Part shown: positions 51,260 through 58,999 of the stretch, one piece after another
Layout: each line of letters begins with the position of its first letter
Numbering within the stretch: position 1 is the first letter of the stretch
Assembly: GCF_015904235.1 (NCBI RefSeq)
Contig: NZ_JADZLT010000052.1
Span: forward strand, 124,001 to 188,000
DNA from: Methylobrevis albus
Lineage (GTDB): Bacteria; Pseudomonadota; Alphaproteobacteria; Rhizobiales; Pleomorphomonadaceae
Direction of reading: 5' to 3'
DNA length: 64,000 bases
The notes under the pieces: generated by a model
Seen by the model: the letters and a program-made list of their open reading frames with translations, nothing else
Database searches by the model: none
What the model was told of the DNA's origin: nothing
Translations under genes and position numbers: made by a program

Positions 51260-52444
51260 TCAGCCCGGCCGGCGCAGGGTGATCAGGGTGAGCTCCGACG
51301 GCCGGCCGAGGCGCAGGGCAAAGCCCGGCCAGAGGGCGGTGCCGTTGTTGACGTAGAGCGTCATGCCGCCGACCGCGTAGAGCCCCGACACGAAGCCTCC
51401 GTTCGCCCGCGCCACCACGCGGTCGAGGCCGAGGATCATGCCGCCGTGGGTGTGGCCGGAGAGCTGCAGCGCGACGCCCTGCGCCGCAGCGTTGCGGGCG
51501 TTGCCGGGCTGGTGGTCGAGCAGGACGACCGGCACGCCGGCCGGGGCGCCGTCCAGCGCGGCGGCGAGGTCCGGCTCCTGATCGCCGGTGCGGTACGCCG
51601 AAAGGTCGGTGACGCCGGCGACCACCAGCCGGCCGCCCTCGCGCTGCAGCACGGTGTGCTCGTTGGCGAGGCCGCGCATATTCATGCCGCCGAAGTGCCG
51701 GATCCAGGCCTCGTACTCGAAGAAATATTCGTGGTTGCCGGGCACGAACAAGACGCCGTCCGGGGCACTGAGATCGCGCAAGGGCTCGACGTCGGCGCGG
51801 CGGGCCGACAAGGATCCGTCGATGAAGTCGCCGGTGACCACGATCAGGTCGGCGCCGAGCGCATTCGACCGGTCGACGATGGACCTTGTCCAGTCGGCCG
51901 GAAACAGCCGGCTGATGTGCAGGTCGGTGAGTTGCAGCAGGGTGTAGCCGTCGAACGCCGGCGGCAGGCCGGGGATGGCGATCTCGAGCCTCTTCTCCGG
52001 CGGCGGCCGCAGCGCCTGCTGCACGCCGACGGCGCCGAGCACCGCCGCGAGCCCCACGATGGCGTAGCGGGCCGCATCCGGCACCGCGACGCCGCCGCGG
52101 CGGACCAGCATCGCCACCAGCGTGCCGGCATCGAGCAGCACTTGCAGCGCGGCGAGCAGCAGGATGGTGCCGAAGGCCCAGTTGAACAGGATGACGACGC
52201 TGCGCGGAAACTCCGGCGCGAACACCGATCCCGACGACAGCCGGCTCCAGAGGTGGAACTGCGAGGCGACGAGCAGCAGGATGGCGACCGCGATCTTCGC
52301 CAGCAGCGGCAGGTGCAGCGGCCACAGCACGCGGCCGATCACGACGAGGCTCGGCACGGTGAACATGAGATGGAAAATCGGCGTGATCCTTCCGCGGCAC
52401 AACCGCGGCGGGCAACACCTTCCGGTGTCGCAGGCGGTCGTCAT
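51260..52444 (-). CDS. Membrane-anchored metallophosphoesterase
   Basis: About 394 residues. N-terminal membrane part with four helices (LLAKIAVAILLLVASQFHL, VILFNWAFGTILLLAALQVLL, AIVGLAAVLGAVGVQQAL), then a calcineurin-type phosphoesterase domain: TDLHISR, VTGDFIDG, PGNHEYF, LLDHQP and GHTHGGM, which supply the two-metal site. Similar to YkuE/phosphohydrolase-type proteins. The start is uncertain: 52444 is the nearest ATG before family similarity begins; an internal ATG at 52366 would cut into the first helix. A candidate stress promoter precedes it. Confidence 0.85.
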   Translation of the reverse strand: MTTACDTGRCCPPRLCRGRITPIFHLMFTVPSLVVIGRVLWPLHLPLLAKIAVAILLLVASQFHLWSRLSSGSVFAPEFPRSVVILFNWAFGTILLLAALQVLLDAGTLVAMLVRRGGVAVPDAARYAIVGLAAVLGAVGVQQALRPPPEKRLEIAIPGLPPAFDGYTLLQLTDLHISRLFPADWTRSIVDRSNALGADLIVVTGDFIDGSLSARRADVEPLRDLSAPDGVLFVPGNHEYFFEYEAWIRHFGGMNMRGLANEHTVLQREGGRLVVAGVTDLSAYRTGDQEPDLAAALDGAPAGVPVVLLDHQPGNARNAAAQGVALQLSGHTHGGMILGLDRVVARANGGFVSGLYAVGGMTLYVNNGTALWPGFALRLGRPSELTLITLRRPG

Positions 52445-52493
52445 GAGCGAGCGAGACGAAGCTGCACGGCGGATGCCGGCAGACACGTCAAGC

Positions 52494-52519
52494 AACCTCC
52501 CGGATGCGAATAGGGTTCC
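52494..52519 (-). promoter_or_regulatory. Candidate general-stress promoter of the metallophosphoesterase
   Basis: Read on the minus strand: GGAAC, 17 nt, GGTT, 50 nt upstream of the 52444 start. One base of the -10 differs from consensus. Confidence 0.35.
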
Positions 52520-52684
52520 TCGCGGCGGGATCAAGGATTCGTTGAGTGGAAATGCCTATCGTGATCGGCGAGGCGCCGGCGAGGCCGATGGGCGCGCGGC
52601 CATGCCCGATGCTGGGGCGGGGGTCCCGCCGCAGCATCGGTCGGTTCGGTGACGGGCGGACAGGCCGATCCCGGAGGTCCAGTC

Positions 52685-52960
52685 ATGACGTGGTGGAAGC
52701 GACTGTTCGGGCGAACGACCGGCAGGTCCCTCGACGGAACCATGTTCCGCGTCGCCGGCACCCTCTACAGCCGGGACGGCCGGCGGGCGGTCGAGCTCCG
52801 CGAATTCTCCAACGGAGAGACATACCTGCTCGAAAGCGAATGGGTCGAGGGAGATGTCTTCCGCGACCGACACGGCGGCAGGCTGGTCGGCCCCTTTACG
52901 TCGCCAGACCATGCAGAGCAGTTCATCGTCGGAACGCCATGGTTCAACGGGACCGAGTGA
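52685..52960 (+). CDS. Hypothetical protein
   Basis: 91 residues starting MTWWKRLFGR, with alternating strands in MFRVAGTLYSRDGRRAVELREF, TYLLESEWVEGDVF and GPFTSPDHAEQFIV. No family recognised. GGAGG lies 8 nt before the ATG, so a real gene is likely. The upstream Ser/Gly-rich extension of the frame is not used. Confidence 0.65.
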   Translation: MTWWKRLFGRTTGRSLDGTMFRVAGTLYSRDGRRAVELREFSNGETYLLESEWVEGDVFRDRHGGRLVGPFTSPDHAEQFIVGTPWFNGTE

Positions 52961-53044
52961 CGGGTTCTGATGCCGCCTGAGATGACTGTTTCTGCCTTTT
53001 CGCAATAAAGCTGAGACATGCAAAAAAAGGGTTTCTGCAAAAAG

Positions 53045-53311
53045 TTAATCACACACTTCTTTTATAATGTGACCGTCCTTCATGGCGTAGTATTTTTTGC
53101 AGTGTTTTCCGTCCTTGACGACGATGTGAGATCCGACGTCGGTGCTTCCGAAGAATTCGGATATCGACGTCGTGCCGTCGGAGTTCCAATCCATCTCGCT
53201 GAAGGAATATCCGGTCCGGTAGACGGCATGCACAAGAAGAACAAAATATGTGACAGCAAGAAAGCTGAGTGCAATCAGCGCACCTTCAATGATGTACCGA
53301 CCAGTTTTCAC
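53045..53311 (-). CDS. Small membrane protein with EF-hand-like motif
   Basis: 88 residues. One membrane helix (IEGALIALSFLAVTYFVLLV, residues 8-27), then an EF-hand/calcium-loop-like DWNSDGTTSISEF and a C-terminal CKKYYAMKDGHIIKEVCD. The GTG at 53311 is preceded by GAGGGAC. Markedly richer in A and T than the surroundings, which suggests acquisition by transfer. Role unknown. Confidence 0.65.
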   Translation of the reverse strand: MKTGRYIIEGALIALSFLAVTYFVLLVHAVYRTGYSFSEMDWNSDGTTSISEFFGSTDVGSHIVVKDGKHCKKYYAMKDGHIIKEVCD

Positions 53312-53498
53312 GCTGAACCTGTCCCTCTGGCGAACGACGGGCAGGGCGCGGTGATCGATTGCCGTCGCTCGGCGCGCCGATCCGCTCCTCGGCCGCATCG
53401 TAGGACGAGCGCAGGTTTTCCGCCAACACGGCCGTCAGCCCGGCGGTCTGCCGGGGGGACGGAAAACGCATCGCGCCACGCCGGCGCCTCGGCTTTTC

Positions 53499-53631
53499 CC
53501 TCGCCCTTCGAGACAGCCGCTGCGCGACTTCCTCACGATGAGGGAAAAGGATAACCGCTTGCCCTGAAACGAAAAACCCGCCAGGGGCCTCATCCTGAGG
53601 AGGGCCGTCAGGCCCGTCTCGAAGGACGAGG
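53499..53631. repeat. Palindromic intergenic repeat, copy 2 (inverted)
   Basis: 133 bp with the same four arms as the copy at 47899 and shared flanking sequence (AAAAGCCGAGGC read on the opposite strand), so it is the same element turned round. The rest of 53312-53765 shows no supported gene. Confidence 0.85.
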
Positions 53632-53765
53632 CCGGGGCGCCGGCCCCGCTGCTTGCCGAACCGGAGCGCGGTGCATCGGCGTCGGCGGCCCCATCGGACA
53701 GTCCTGAAAAGGAATGCCCGACAGGGCAGGGCACGGCCGCCGCCATCTCCCTCAAGCGCGCCCGA

Positions 53766-54167
53766 TCAGGCCGCCGCCAGAGCCTTTTCGATGTCGGCCA
53801 CCGGATGGCCGGTTAGGTCCTTGGCGAGCTCGCCGAGGAGCACGGCGGAGAGGGCCTTGTGGTAGTGCTGGCGCATCTCGCCGAGCGCCCGCGGCGCGGC
53901 CACGATGACGAGGTGCTCGATCTTGCCGGCCAGCGCGTCCTGATTGAGGTGCTGGACGATGCCGGCGGAGAACTGGTCTTCCTCGGCCTGGCCGTGATCG
54001 GGATTGGCGGCGCTCGACTGCCGGCCGGTGCTGGTGCCGGGGTCCGAGACGACGCTCTCGTGCTTGACGTCGACGAGCTTCACGCCGGCCTCGTCGCCGA
54101 CATTGCGAAAGAGGTTGAACTTCTCACCGTCGGCGACGGCAACGATCGTGCCCTTGGGAAGCATCAT
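53766..54167 (-). CDS. Host attachment family protein
   Basis: 133 residues, the 'protein required for attachment to host cells' family: TIVAVADGEKFNLFRNVGDEAG, RQSSAANPDHGQAEEDQFSAGIVQHLNQ, LVIVAAPRALGEMRQHYH and a C-terminal TGHPVADIEKAL. Known from Agrobacterium/Rhizobium genomes; molecular role unclear. A cytosolic protein, with no signal peptide. AGGTGA lies before the double ATG. Confidence 0.85.
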   Translation of the reverse strand: MMLPKGTIVAVADGEKFNLFRNVGDEAGVKLVDVKHESVVSDPGTSTGRQSSAANPDHGQAEEDQFSAGIVQHLNQDALAGKIEHLVIVAAPRALGEMRQHYHKALSAVLLGELAKDLTGHPVADIEKALAAA

Positions 54168-54552
54168 GATATTTCACCTGAGTTCAGTCAAAATCAGCAG
54201 GTGAGGAAAACAGCCTCGCATCCGTAGAATATCGGATGCATGGGTGTATGTAGTTTTCCTCAATCGGCAAGTGTCGACGTGGCGCAAGAATGCGCGGCGT
54301 CTGGAGGATAACATATCTGGCACAGCGCTTGTTCCACGGGGTATCCGGTATGCCCGTCTTGCACACTTTGCCCGGCGGCTCCGGATCGGCGAGGGACCGG
54401 TCTCCGGCTCGCGCCGATCTGCGACGCCGGCCGGCAATCGACAGCGCCGGGATGGCGCGTCGGCAGGCGACACCCATGATCCATGTCGATATATTTCCAC
54501 GCATTGATAGGCAGTCCGCATGAACGCTGCCAGTCGATGCGGGGGGGCGGCA
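54168..54552. other. Gene-free stretch between the host-attachment gene and LysR
   Basis: 385 bp, AT-rich at 54180-54260, divergent intergenic region holding promoters for both flanking genes. A weak general-stress-like element is at 54310. No gene is supported. Confidence 0.55.
54310..54335 (-). promoter_or_regulatory. Weak candidate general-stress promoter of the host-attachment gene
   Basis: Minus strand: GGAAC, 17 nt, TGTT, about 140 nt upstream of the start. The -10 is off-consensus by one base and the leader would be long. Confidence 0.25.
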
Positions 54553-55449
54553 ATGGCAAGGCAGGACTTCAACGACCTCTTGTGGTTCCTCGCCGTGGCG
54601 GAGGAACGGAGTTTTACGCGCGCTGCCGCCAAGCTCGGGATCACGCAGTCGACGCTCAGCCACACGATCAAGCAGCTGGAAGCGCGGATGGGCATTCGCC
54701 TGCTCAACCGCACGACCCGGAGCGTCGCAACGACCGAGGCCGGTGAGCGACTGCGACTGTCGCTGGGCCCGCGAGTGGCGGAGATCGACGCCGAGATCGC
54801 GGCGCTGATGGAGTTCCGCGACAAGCCCGCCGGCACGATCCGGCTCACCCTTTCCGATCATGCCTGCGCCAGCGTGGTCTGGCCCAAGCTTCGGCCGGTG
54901 CTCTCGGCCTATCCCGACATCAGGCTGGAGCTCAGTCTCGACGGGGGCCTGCGCAACATCGTCGAGGACGGCTTCGATGCCGGGGTGCGACTGGGGGAGA
55001 GCGTCGAGAAGGACATGATCGCGGTGCGGATCGGGCCGGACTGGCGAATGGTCGCCGTCGCCGCACCGGCCTATTTCGCGCGGCGGGCGGCGCCGGCCCA
55101 TCCGCAGGAGCTCGTCGGCCACGACTGCATGAACATGCGCCAGGCGCGCAGCGGCGGGCTCTATGCGTGGGAATTCGAGAAGGATGGGCAGGAACTCAGG
55201 GTCCGGGTGGATGGGCAGCTCACCGTCAACACCTCCTACGCGATGATCGATCCCGCCTTGCGGGGCTACGGCATCGCATTCGTGCCGGAGGATCTGGTGG
55301 CGCAGCACATCGCGGCGGGCGACCTCGTTCAGGTTCTGGGCGACTGGTGTCCGAAGTTCCCGGGCTACTTCATCTACTATCCGAGCCGGCGGCAGAGCCT
55401 GCCGGCCTTCAGGGTGATCGTCGACGCGCTTCGCCAAGGCGAGGCCTGA
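54553..55449 (+). CDS. LysR family transcriptional regulator
   Basis: 298 residues: DFNDLLWFLAVAEERSFTRAAAKLGITQ, TIKQLEARMGIRLLNRTTRSV, then the sensor domain GFDAGVRLGESVEKDMIAVRIG. Closely related to the regulator at 50351. The ATG at 54553 follows a GGGGGG run; an ATG at 54520 is possible. The nearest convergent gene, the Tat-exported hydrolase, may or may not be its target. Confidence 0.9.
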   Translation: MARQDFNDLLWFLAVAEERSFTRAAAKLGITQSTLSHTIKQLEARMGIRLLNRTTRSVATTEAGERLRLSLGPRVAEIDAEIAALMEFRDKPAGTIRLTLSDHACASVVWPKLRPVLSAYPDIRLELSLDGGLRNIVEDGFDAGVRLGESVEKDMIAVRIGPDWRMVAVAAPAYFARRAAPAHPQELVGHDCMNMRQARSGGLYAWEFEKDGQELRVRVDGQLTVNTSYAMIDPALRGYGIAFVPEDLVAQHIAAGDLVQVLGDWCPKFPGYFIYYPSRRQSLPAFRVIVDALRQGEA

Positions 55450-55529
55450 CGCCGCCCCCGCCCGACGTTCGTCCGCGTGGAAGCGGTCGGGCGGGAAGCG
55501 ACACCGCTTCGATCTGCCAGTGCTGCCGA

Positions 55530-56603
55530 TCAGGCGAGGTGCTGGTCGAAGAAGGACTGCAGCTTGTCCCAGGGGATCAGGTCCACCCTGTCGTAGAGAT
55601 CGACATGGCCGGCGCCCGGCACGAGATGCAACTCGCGCGGCTCCGCGGCCTTGGCGAAGGCCTGCTCGCTGAAGAACAGCGAGTGCGCGTTTTCGCCGGC
55701 GACAAGCAAGACGGGCCGCGGCGAGATCGCCTCGAGGTGATCGAACGGGCGGAAGTGAAAGAACGACGGATCACTCGTCACCGAGATCGCCGAGGTCGAG
55801 CGGGGATGGGCGCCGCGCGGCGTGCGGTAGTAGTCGAAGAATTCGCGCGTGATTGCGTCGGTCTCGTCGGTGAGCGTCATTGGCAGGGCGCCGTATCGGG
55901 TCTCGCCGCCGGCGAACTCCTCCCACCGCTGCTCGGCCATCGCGGTGAGCGCCGCCTGGCGCTTCTCGGCGGACATCGGCTCGCCGCCCCAAGCCCACTT
56001 CGCGCCGCCCATGTCGTACATGCTGACGGTGGCGACGGCGCGCATGCGCGGATCGATCTGCGCGGCCGCGAGCGCGAAGCCGCCGCTGGCGCAGACGCCG
56101 ATGACGCCGATGCGGCTGCGATCGACGCGCGGGTCGAGGCCGAGGAAATCGACGGCCGCGCTGAAATCCTCGACGAAGACGTCGGGCGACGCGATGAAAT
56201 GCGGTTGGCCGCCGCTTTCGCCGTTGAACGAGGCGTCGTGCGCGAGGGTGATGAAGCCGCGCTCGGCCATCGTCTGCGCGTAGATGCCGGCCGTCTGCTC
56301 CTTCACGCTGCCGAAGGGGTGACCGACCACGAGGGCCGGGTGTCGGCCTGCGGGGTCGTTGCCCTTCGGCACATAGAGGTCGGCGACGAGGATGATACCG
56401 AGGCGGTTGGCAAACGACACCTTGCGGTGATCGACGAGATCGCTCTTTGGAAACGTCTTGTCCCAGGCGGCGCTGTACTGCGCCGCGGCTGGCGTGGCGA
56501 CGAGCGAGGCGACGCCGACGGCCGCGAGGCTGACACCCGTGAGCTTGAGGAGATCGCGCCGGTCTAGGCCGGGGTCACTGGTCGGGATGGTCTGGTTGTC
56601 CAT
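55530..56603 (-). CDS. Tat-exported alpha/beta hydrolase
   Basis: 357 residues. Twin-arginine signal LDRRDLLKLTGVSLAAVG (residues 14-31) with cleavage expected after AAA near 43. Hydrolase fold: VVGHPFGSVKEQ, nucleophile elbow GVCASGGFALAA, VLLVAGENAHSLF and GAGHVDLYD with the catalytic His. Similar to dienelactone-hydrolase-like esterases; substrate unknown. ACGGAG precedes the ATG. It lies 87 nt downstream of the cyclophilin-like gene on the same strand. Confidence 0.87.
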   Translation of the reverse strand: MDNQTIPTSDPGLDRRDLLKLTGVSLAAVGVASLVATPAAAQYSAAWDKTFPKSDLVDHRKVSFANRLGIILVADLYVPKGNDPAGRHPALVVGHPFGSVKEQTAGIYAQTMAERGFITLAHDASFNGESGGQPHFIASPDVFVEDFSAAVDFLGLDPRVDRSRIGVIGVCASGGFALAAAQIDPRMRAVATVSMYDMGGAKWAWGGEPMSAEKRQAALTAMAEQRWEEFAGGETRYGALPMTLTDETDAITREFFDYYRTPRGAHPRSTSAISVTSDPSFFHFRPFDHLEAISPRPVLLVAGENAHSLFFSEQAFAKAAEPRELHLVPGAGHVDLYDRVDLIPWDKLQSFFDQHLA

Positions 56604-56690
56604 GGGAAACTCCGTTCGTGAGATGAGCAGGGGCACGACGGCCGGCGGCCAGCGCGGCGCGGACACCGTCCGAGGCCGAGATGCGAGCGG

Positions 56691-57164
56691 TCAGGAGATT
56701 GCCTCGATGCGCAGCGGGAACGCGCCGCGGACGTGCAGGGCCTCGAAGCCCTCGTCGAACCGGCCGAGGCGGATCAGGCCGGCATGCGTGTAGTCAGCAT
56801 GAAACAGGGCGAGATTTCCCCACGGCTTGAAGTAGCAGATGTCGTAGGAGCGCTCGTTGCCGAAGGGGCCGCTGCCGTCTTCGGTGAGCTTGCGCGGCAG
56901 GTAGGCGATCTTCTCGTTGGTGCTGTAGTCGTCGATGGTGAGATCCAGCGGCAGCATCGAATGGAAGTCGCGAGCCGACGGATTGTCGTAGAGCGTGGCC
57001 GTCATCGTGCGGCCGGCGAACATCATCCGGATGCGCATGTCGGTAGGCTCCTGACTGGACGGGCGCCGGCCCTCGGCAGCAACTGCGACGCGTGACAGGA
57101 AGATCGCGGCGAGGGCCGCGACGAGCAGGGTGCGGCGGTCCGGTGCCGGGAAGGTCATCGTCAT
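56691..57164 (-). CDS. Exported cyclophilin-like fold protein
   Basis: 157 residues. N-terminal signal (RRTLLVAALAAIFLSRVAVAAEG), then the cyclophilin-like domain: MRIRMMFAGRTMTATLYDNPSARDF, LPLDLTIDDYSTNEKIAYLP, GDLCYFKPWGN-type segment DICYFKPWGNLALFHADYTHAGLIRLG, and ALHVRGAFPLRIE. No prolyl isomerase residues can be confirmed; function unknown. Probably co-transcribed with the Tat hydrolase. Confidence 0.83.
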   Translation of the reverse strand: MTMTFPAPDRRTLLVAALAAIFLSRVAVAAEGRRPSSQEPTDMRIRMMFAGRTMTATLYDNPSARDFHSMLPLDLTIDDYSTNEKIAYLPRKLTEDGSGPFGNERSYDICYFKPWGNLALFHADYTHAGLIRLGRFDEGFEALHVRGAFPLRIEAIS

Positions 57165-57496
57165 GGCCGGGGCCTCTGCGCAGCGCTGAGGTCAGGTTCG
57201 GGCGAGGTCGCGAGGCGTTTCTTGGCGCTATCGACGGCACGCCACCCCGGGGTCGCGGCCCGCGCTGCTCCCGGCCGCTCTCGAAGACACCCTATCGCTG
57301 ACGTCGTAGCGTGATAATCCACACAATCTGCTCGAACTTATCGAATGAAGCCATGAATGTCGCTGGAGCCTCGTTGTGGGAGGCGATGTCTGCGCGCTGA
57401 CCGCCCGGGTATCCCGCATGGACCGCCGCACCGGGGGCCGTTGGTCAACAACCCTTGTCGCCAAAAGGATTGACCTGGGGCGCAGAATCTGGAAAC
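57165..57496. other. Gene-free divergent region before TetR
   Basis: About 330 bp between the cyclophilin-like gene (minus) and TetR (plus). Nothing beyond presumed promoters is visible until the palindrome at 57497. Confidence 0.5.
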
Positions 57497-57518
57497 GATG
57501 AGACAGAACGGTCTCATC
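57497..57518. promoter_or_regulatory. TetR operator
   Basis: GATGAGAC-6 nt-GTCTCATC, a perfect 8-bp inverted repeat 25 nt before the TetR start at 57543. Because it covers an in-frame ATG at 57498, the later start is preferred. Confidence 0.65.
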
Positions 57519-57542
57519 TTTATCTGGCTCCCATCCGCTCCG

Positions 57543-58109
57543 ATGCCGACGAAACGCGACCAGGTCGTCGACACCGCCTACGCGCTGTTTACGCGCGACG
57601 GTTTCCATGCGACGGGCGTCGACCGGATCATCGCCGAGGCCGGGGTGGCGAAGATGACGATGTACCGGCATTTCCCGTCGAAGGAGGCTCTGATCGTTGC
57701 GGTGCTCGGCGTCCGAGCGGCGCGGTTTGCTGCCCGGCTGGACGCGATCATCGCCGCGCCGGGCGATCCGTCCGCGAAGATCGCGGCGATCTTCGACTGG
57801 CATGCCGGCTGGTTCCGCCGGCCTGATTTTCATGGCTGCCTGTTCGCCCGTGCCCTTGCCGAGTTCGGTGACCCCGGGCATCCGGTCTTCGTCGCGGCGA
57901 CCGCGCAAAAGCTCGACCATCAGCGCGCAATGCAGCGCATTCTCGGAGAAATCATGCCGGACGACCGGGCTGAAGCCACCGCACGGCAGCTGCTCATGCT
58001 GATCGAAGGGGCGACCGTACTAGCGCAGGCGGGGCAGGGCGAGGCGGCGATCCGCGGGGCGGCCGCGGTTGCGGCGTTGCTGGTCGGCGCCGCGAGCGCC
58101 CGGCCGTGA
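57543..58109 (+). CDS. TetR/AcrR family transcriptional regulator
   Basis: 188 residues: VVDTAYALFTRDGFHATGVDR, IIAEAGVAKMTMYRHFPSKEALI, and the C-terminal LLMLIEGATVLAQAGQGEAA. Of the YcdC/RutR-like small type. It overlaps the next gene by 4 nt, so it probably controls that DMT transporter and itself. Confidence 0.88.
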   Translation: MPTKRDQVVDTAYALFTRDGFHATGVDRIIAEAGVAKMTMYRHFPSKEALIVAVLGVRAARFAARLDAIIAAPGDPSAKIAAIFDWHAGWFRRPDFHGCLFARALAEFGDPGHPVFVAATAQKLDHQRAMQRILGEIMPDDRAEATARQLLMLIEGATVLAQAGQGEAAIRGAAAVAALLVGAASARP

Positions 58110-58939
58110 CCCCCGCCGTCATCGGCCTCGCGCTGTTCGCGGCCGTGCTTCACGCGACCTGGAACGCCTTCCTGCGCACAGGGGCCGACCGGCTCTGGAC
58201 CATCACGGTGATGAGCCAGGCGATGGGGCTCTCGGCGCTGCCGTTTGCGCTGCTGCTGCCGGCGCCGGACCCGGCGGCGTGGCCGTTCATCGCGCTGTCG
58301 GCGCTACTGCAGGTCGGCTACAGCGTGTTCCTCGTCGCCGCCTACCGGCACGGCGAACTCGGGCAGGTCTATCCGATCGCGCGCGGCTCGGTGCCGCTGA
58401 TGGTGACGGCCGGCAGCTTCGTCTTCGCGGGCGAGCGGCTCGAGGCCGTGCCGCTGCTCGGCGTGGCGCTGGTCGCCGCCGGCATCATGAGCCTCGCGCT
58501 CGGCAAGACGCGCGCGTCGACCGCCTCGATCCTCTACGCGCTGCTCACCGGCCTGTTCATCGCCGGCTACAGCACCTCGGATGCGATCGGCGTGCGGCTG
58601 ACGCCGGATCCCAACGCCTATGTCGCCTGGCTTTTCGTGCTCTATGGCGTGCTGCTGACGGCGACCTATGTCGCGATGCGTCGCGGCTTTGCCATCGACT
58701 TCAGCTCCCGGGCGACGTGGACGGCGATCTTCGGCGGGGTGCTGTCGCTGCTCGCCTATGGCGCGGTGGTGTTCGCCTATGCGCTCGGCCCGGTCGGCCC
58801 GGTCAGCGCGCTGCGCGAGACCAGCGTCGTCTTCGCGGCGCTGATCGGCTGGCTGTTCCTCGGCGAGGGGATCTCGCTCCGCCGCATCCTCGCCTGCGTC
58901 GTCGTCGCGGCCGGGGCGATCCTGATCAGCTATCACTGA
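58106..58939 (+). CDS. EamA/DMT family transporter
   Basis: 277 residues with ten membrane helices in two EamA repeats: AVIGLALFAAVLHATWNAFLRTG (1-24), IALSALLQVGYSVFLVAAYRHGELGQVYPIARGSVPL, and the second half starting with ILYALLTGLFIAGYSTSDAIG, then ALGPVGPVSALRETSVVFAALIG. Likely exports a small metabolite. GTG start overlaps the TetR stop (GTGA), so translation is coupled to the regulator. Confidence 0.87.
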   Translation: MTPAVIGLALFAAVLHATWNAFLRTGADRLWTITVMSQAMGLSALPFALLLPAPDPAAWPFIALSALLQVGYSVFLVAAYRHGELGQVYPIARGSVPLMVTAGSFVFAGERLEAVPLLGVALVAAGIMSLALGKTRASTASILYALLTGLFIAGYSTSDAIGVRLTPDPNAYVAWLFVLYGVLLTATYVAMRRGFAIDFSSRATWTAIFGGVLSLLAYGAVVFAYALGPVGPVSALRETSVVFAALIGWLFLGEGISLRRILACVVVAAGAILISYH

Positions 58940-58999
58940 CGAGGGCCCCGGCGGCGTGAACGGCGGGCGGGGCAGGGCGCCCCGGCCGCCGTCGCGTCA

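Noticed and set aside
53435-53755. Open frame over the palindromic repeat
   Set aside because: Its translation is made of repeat sequence; no ribosome site.
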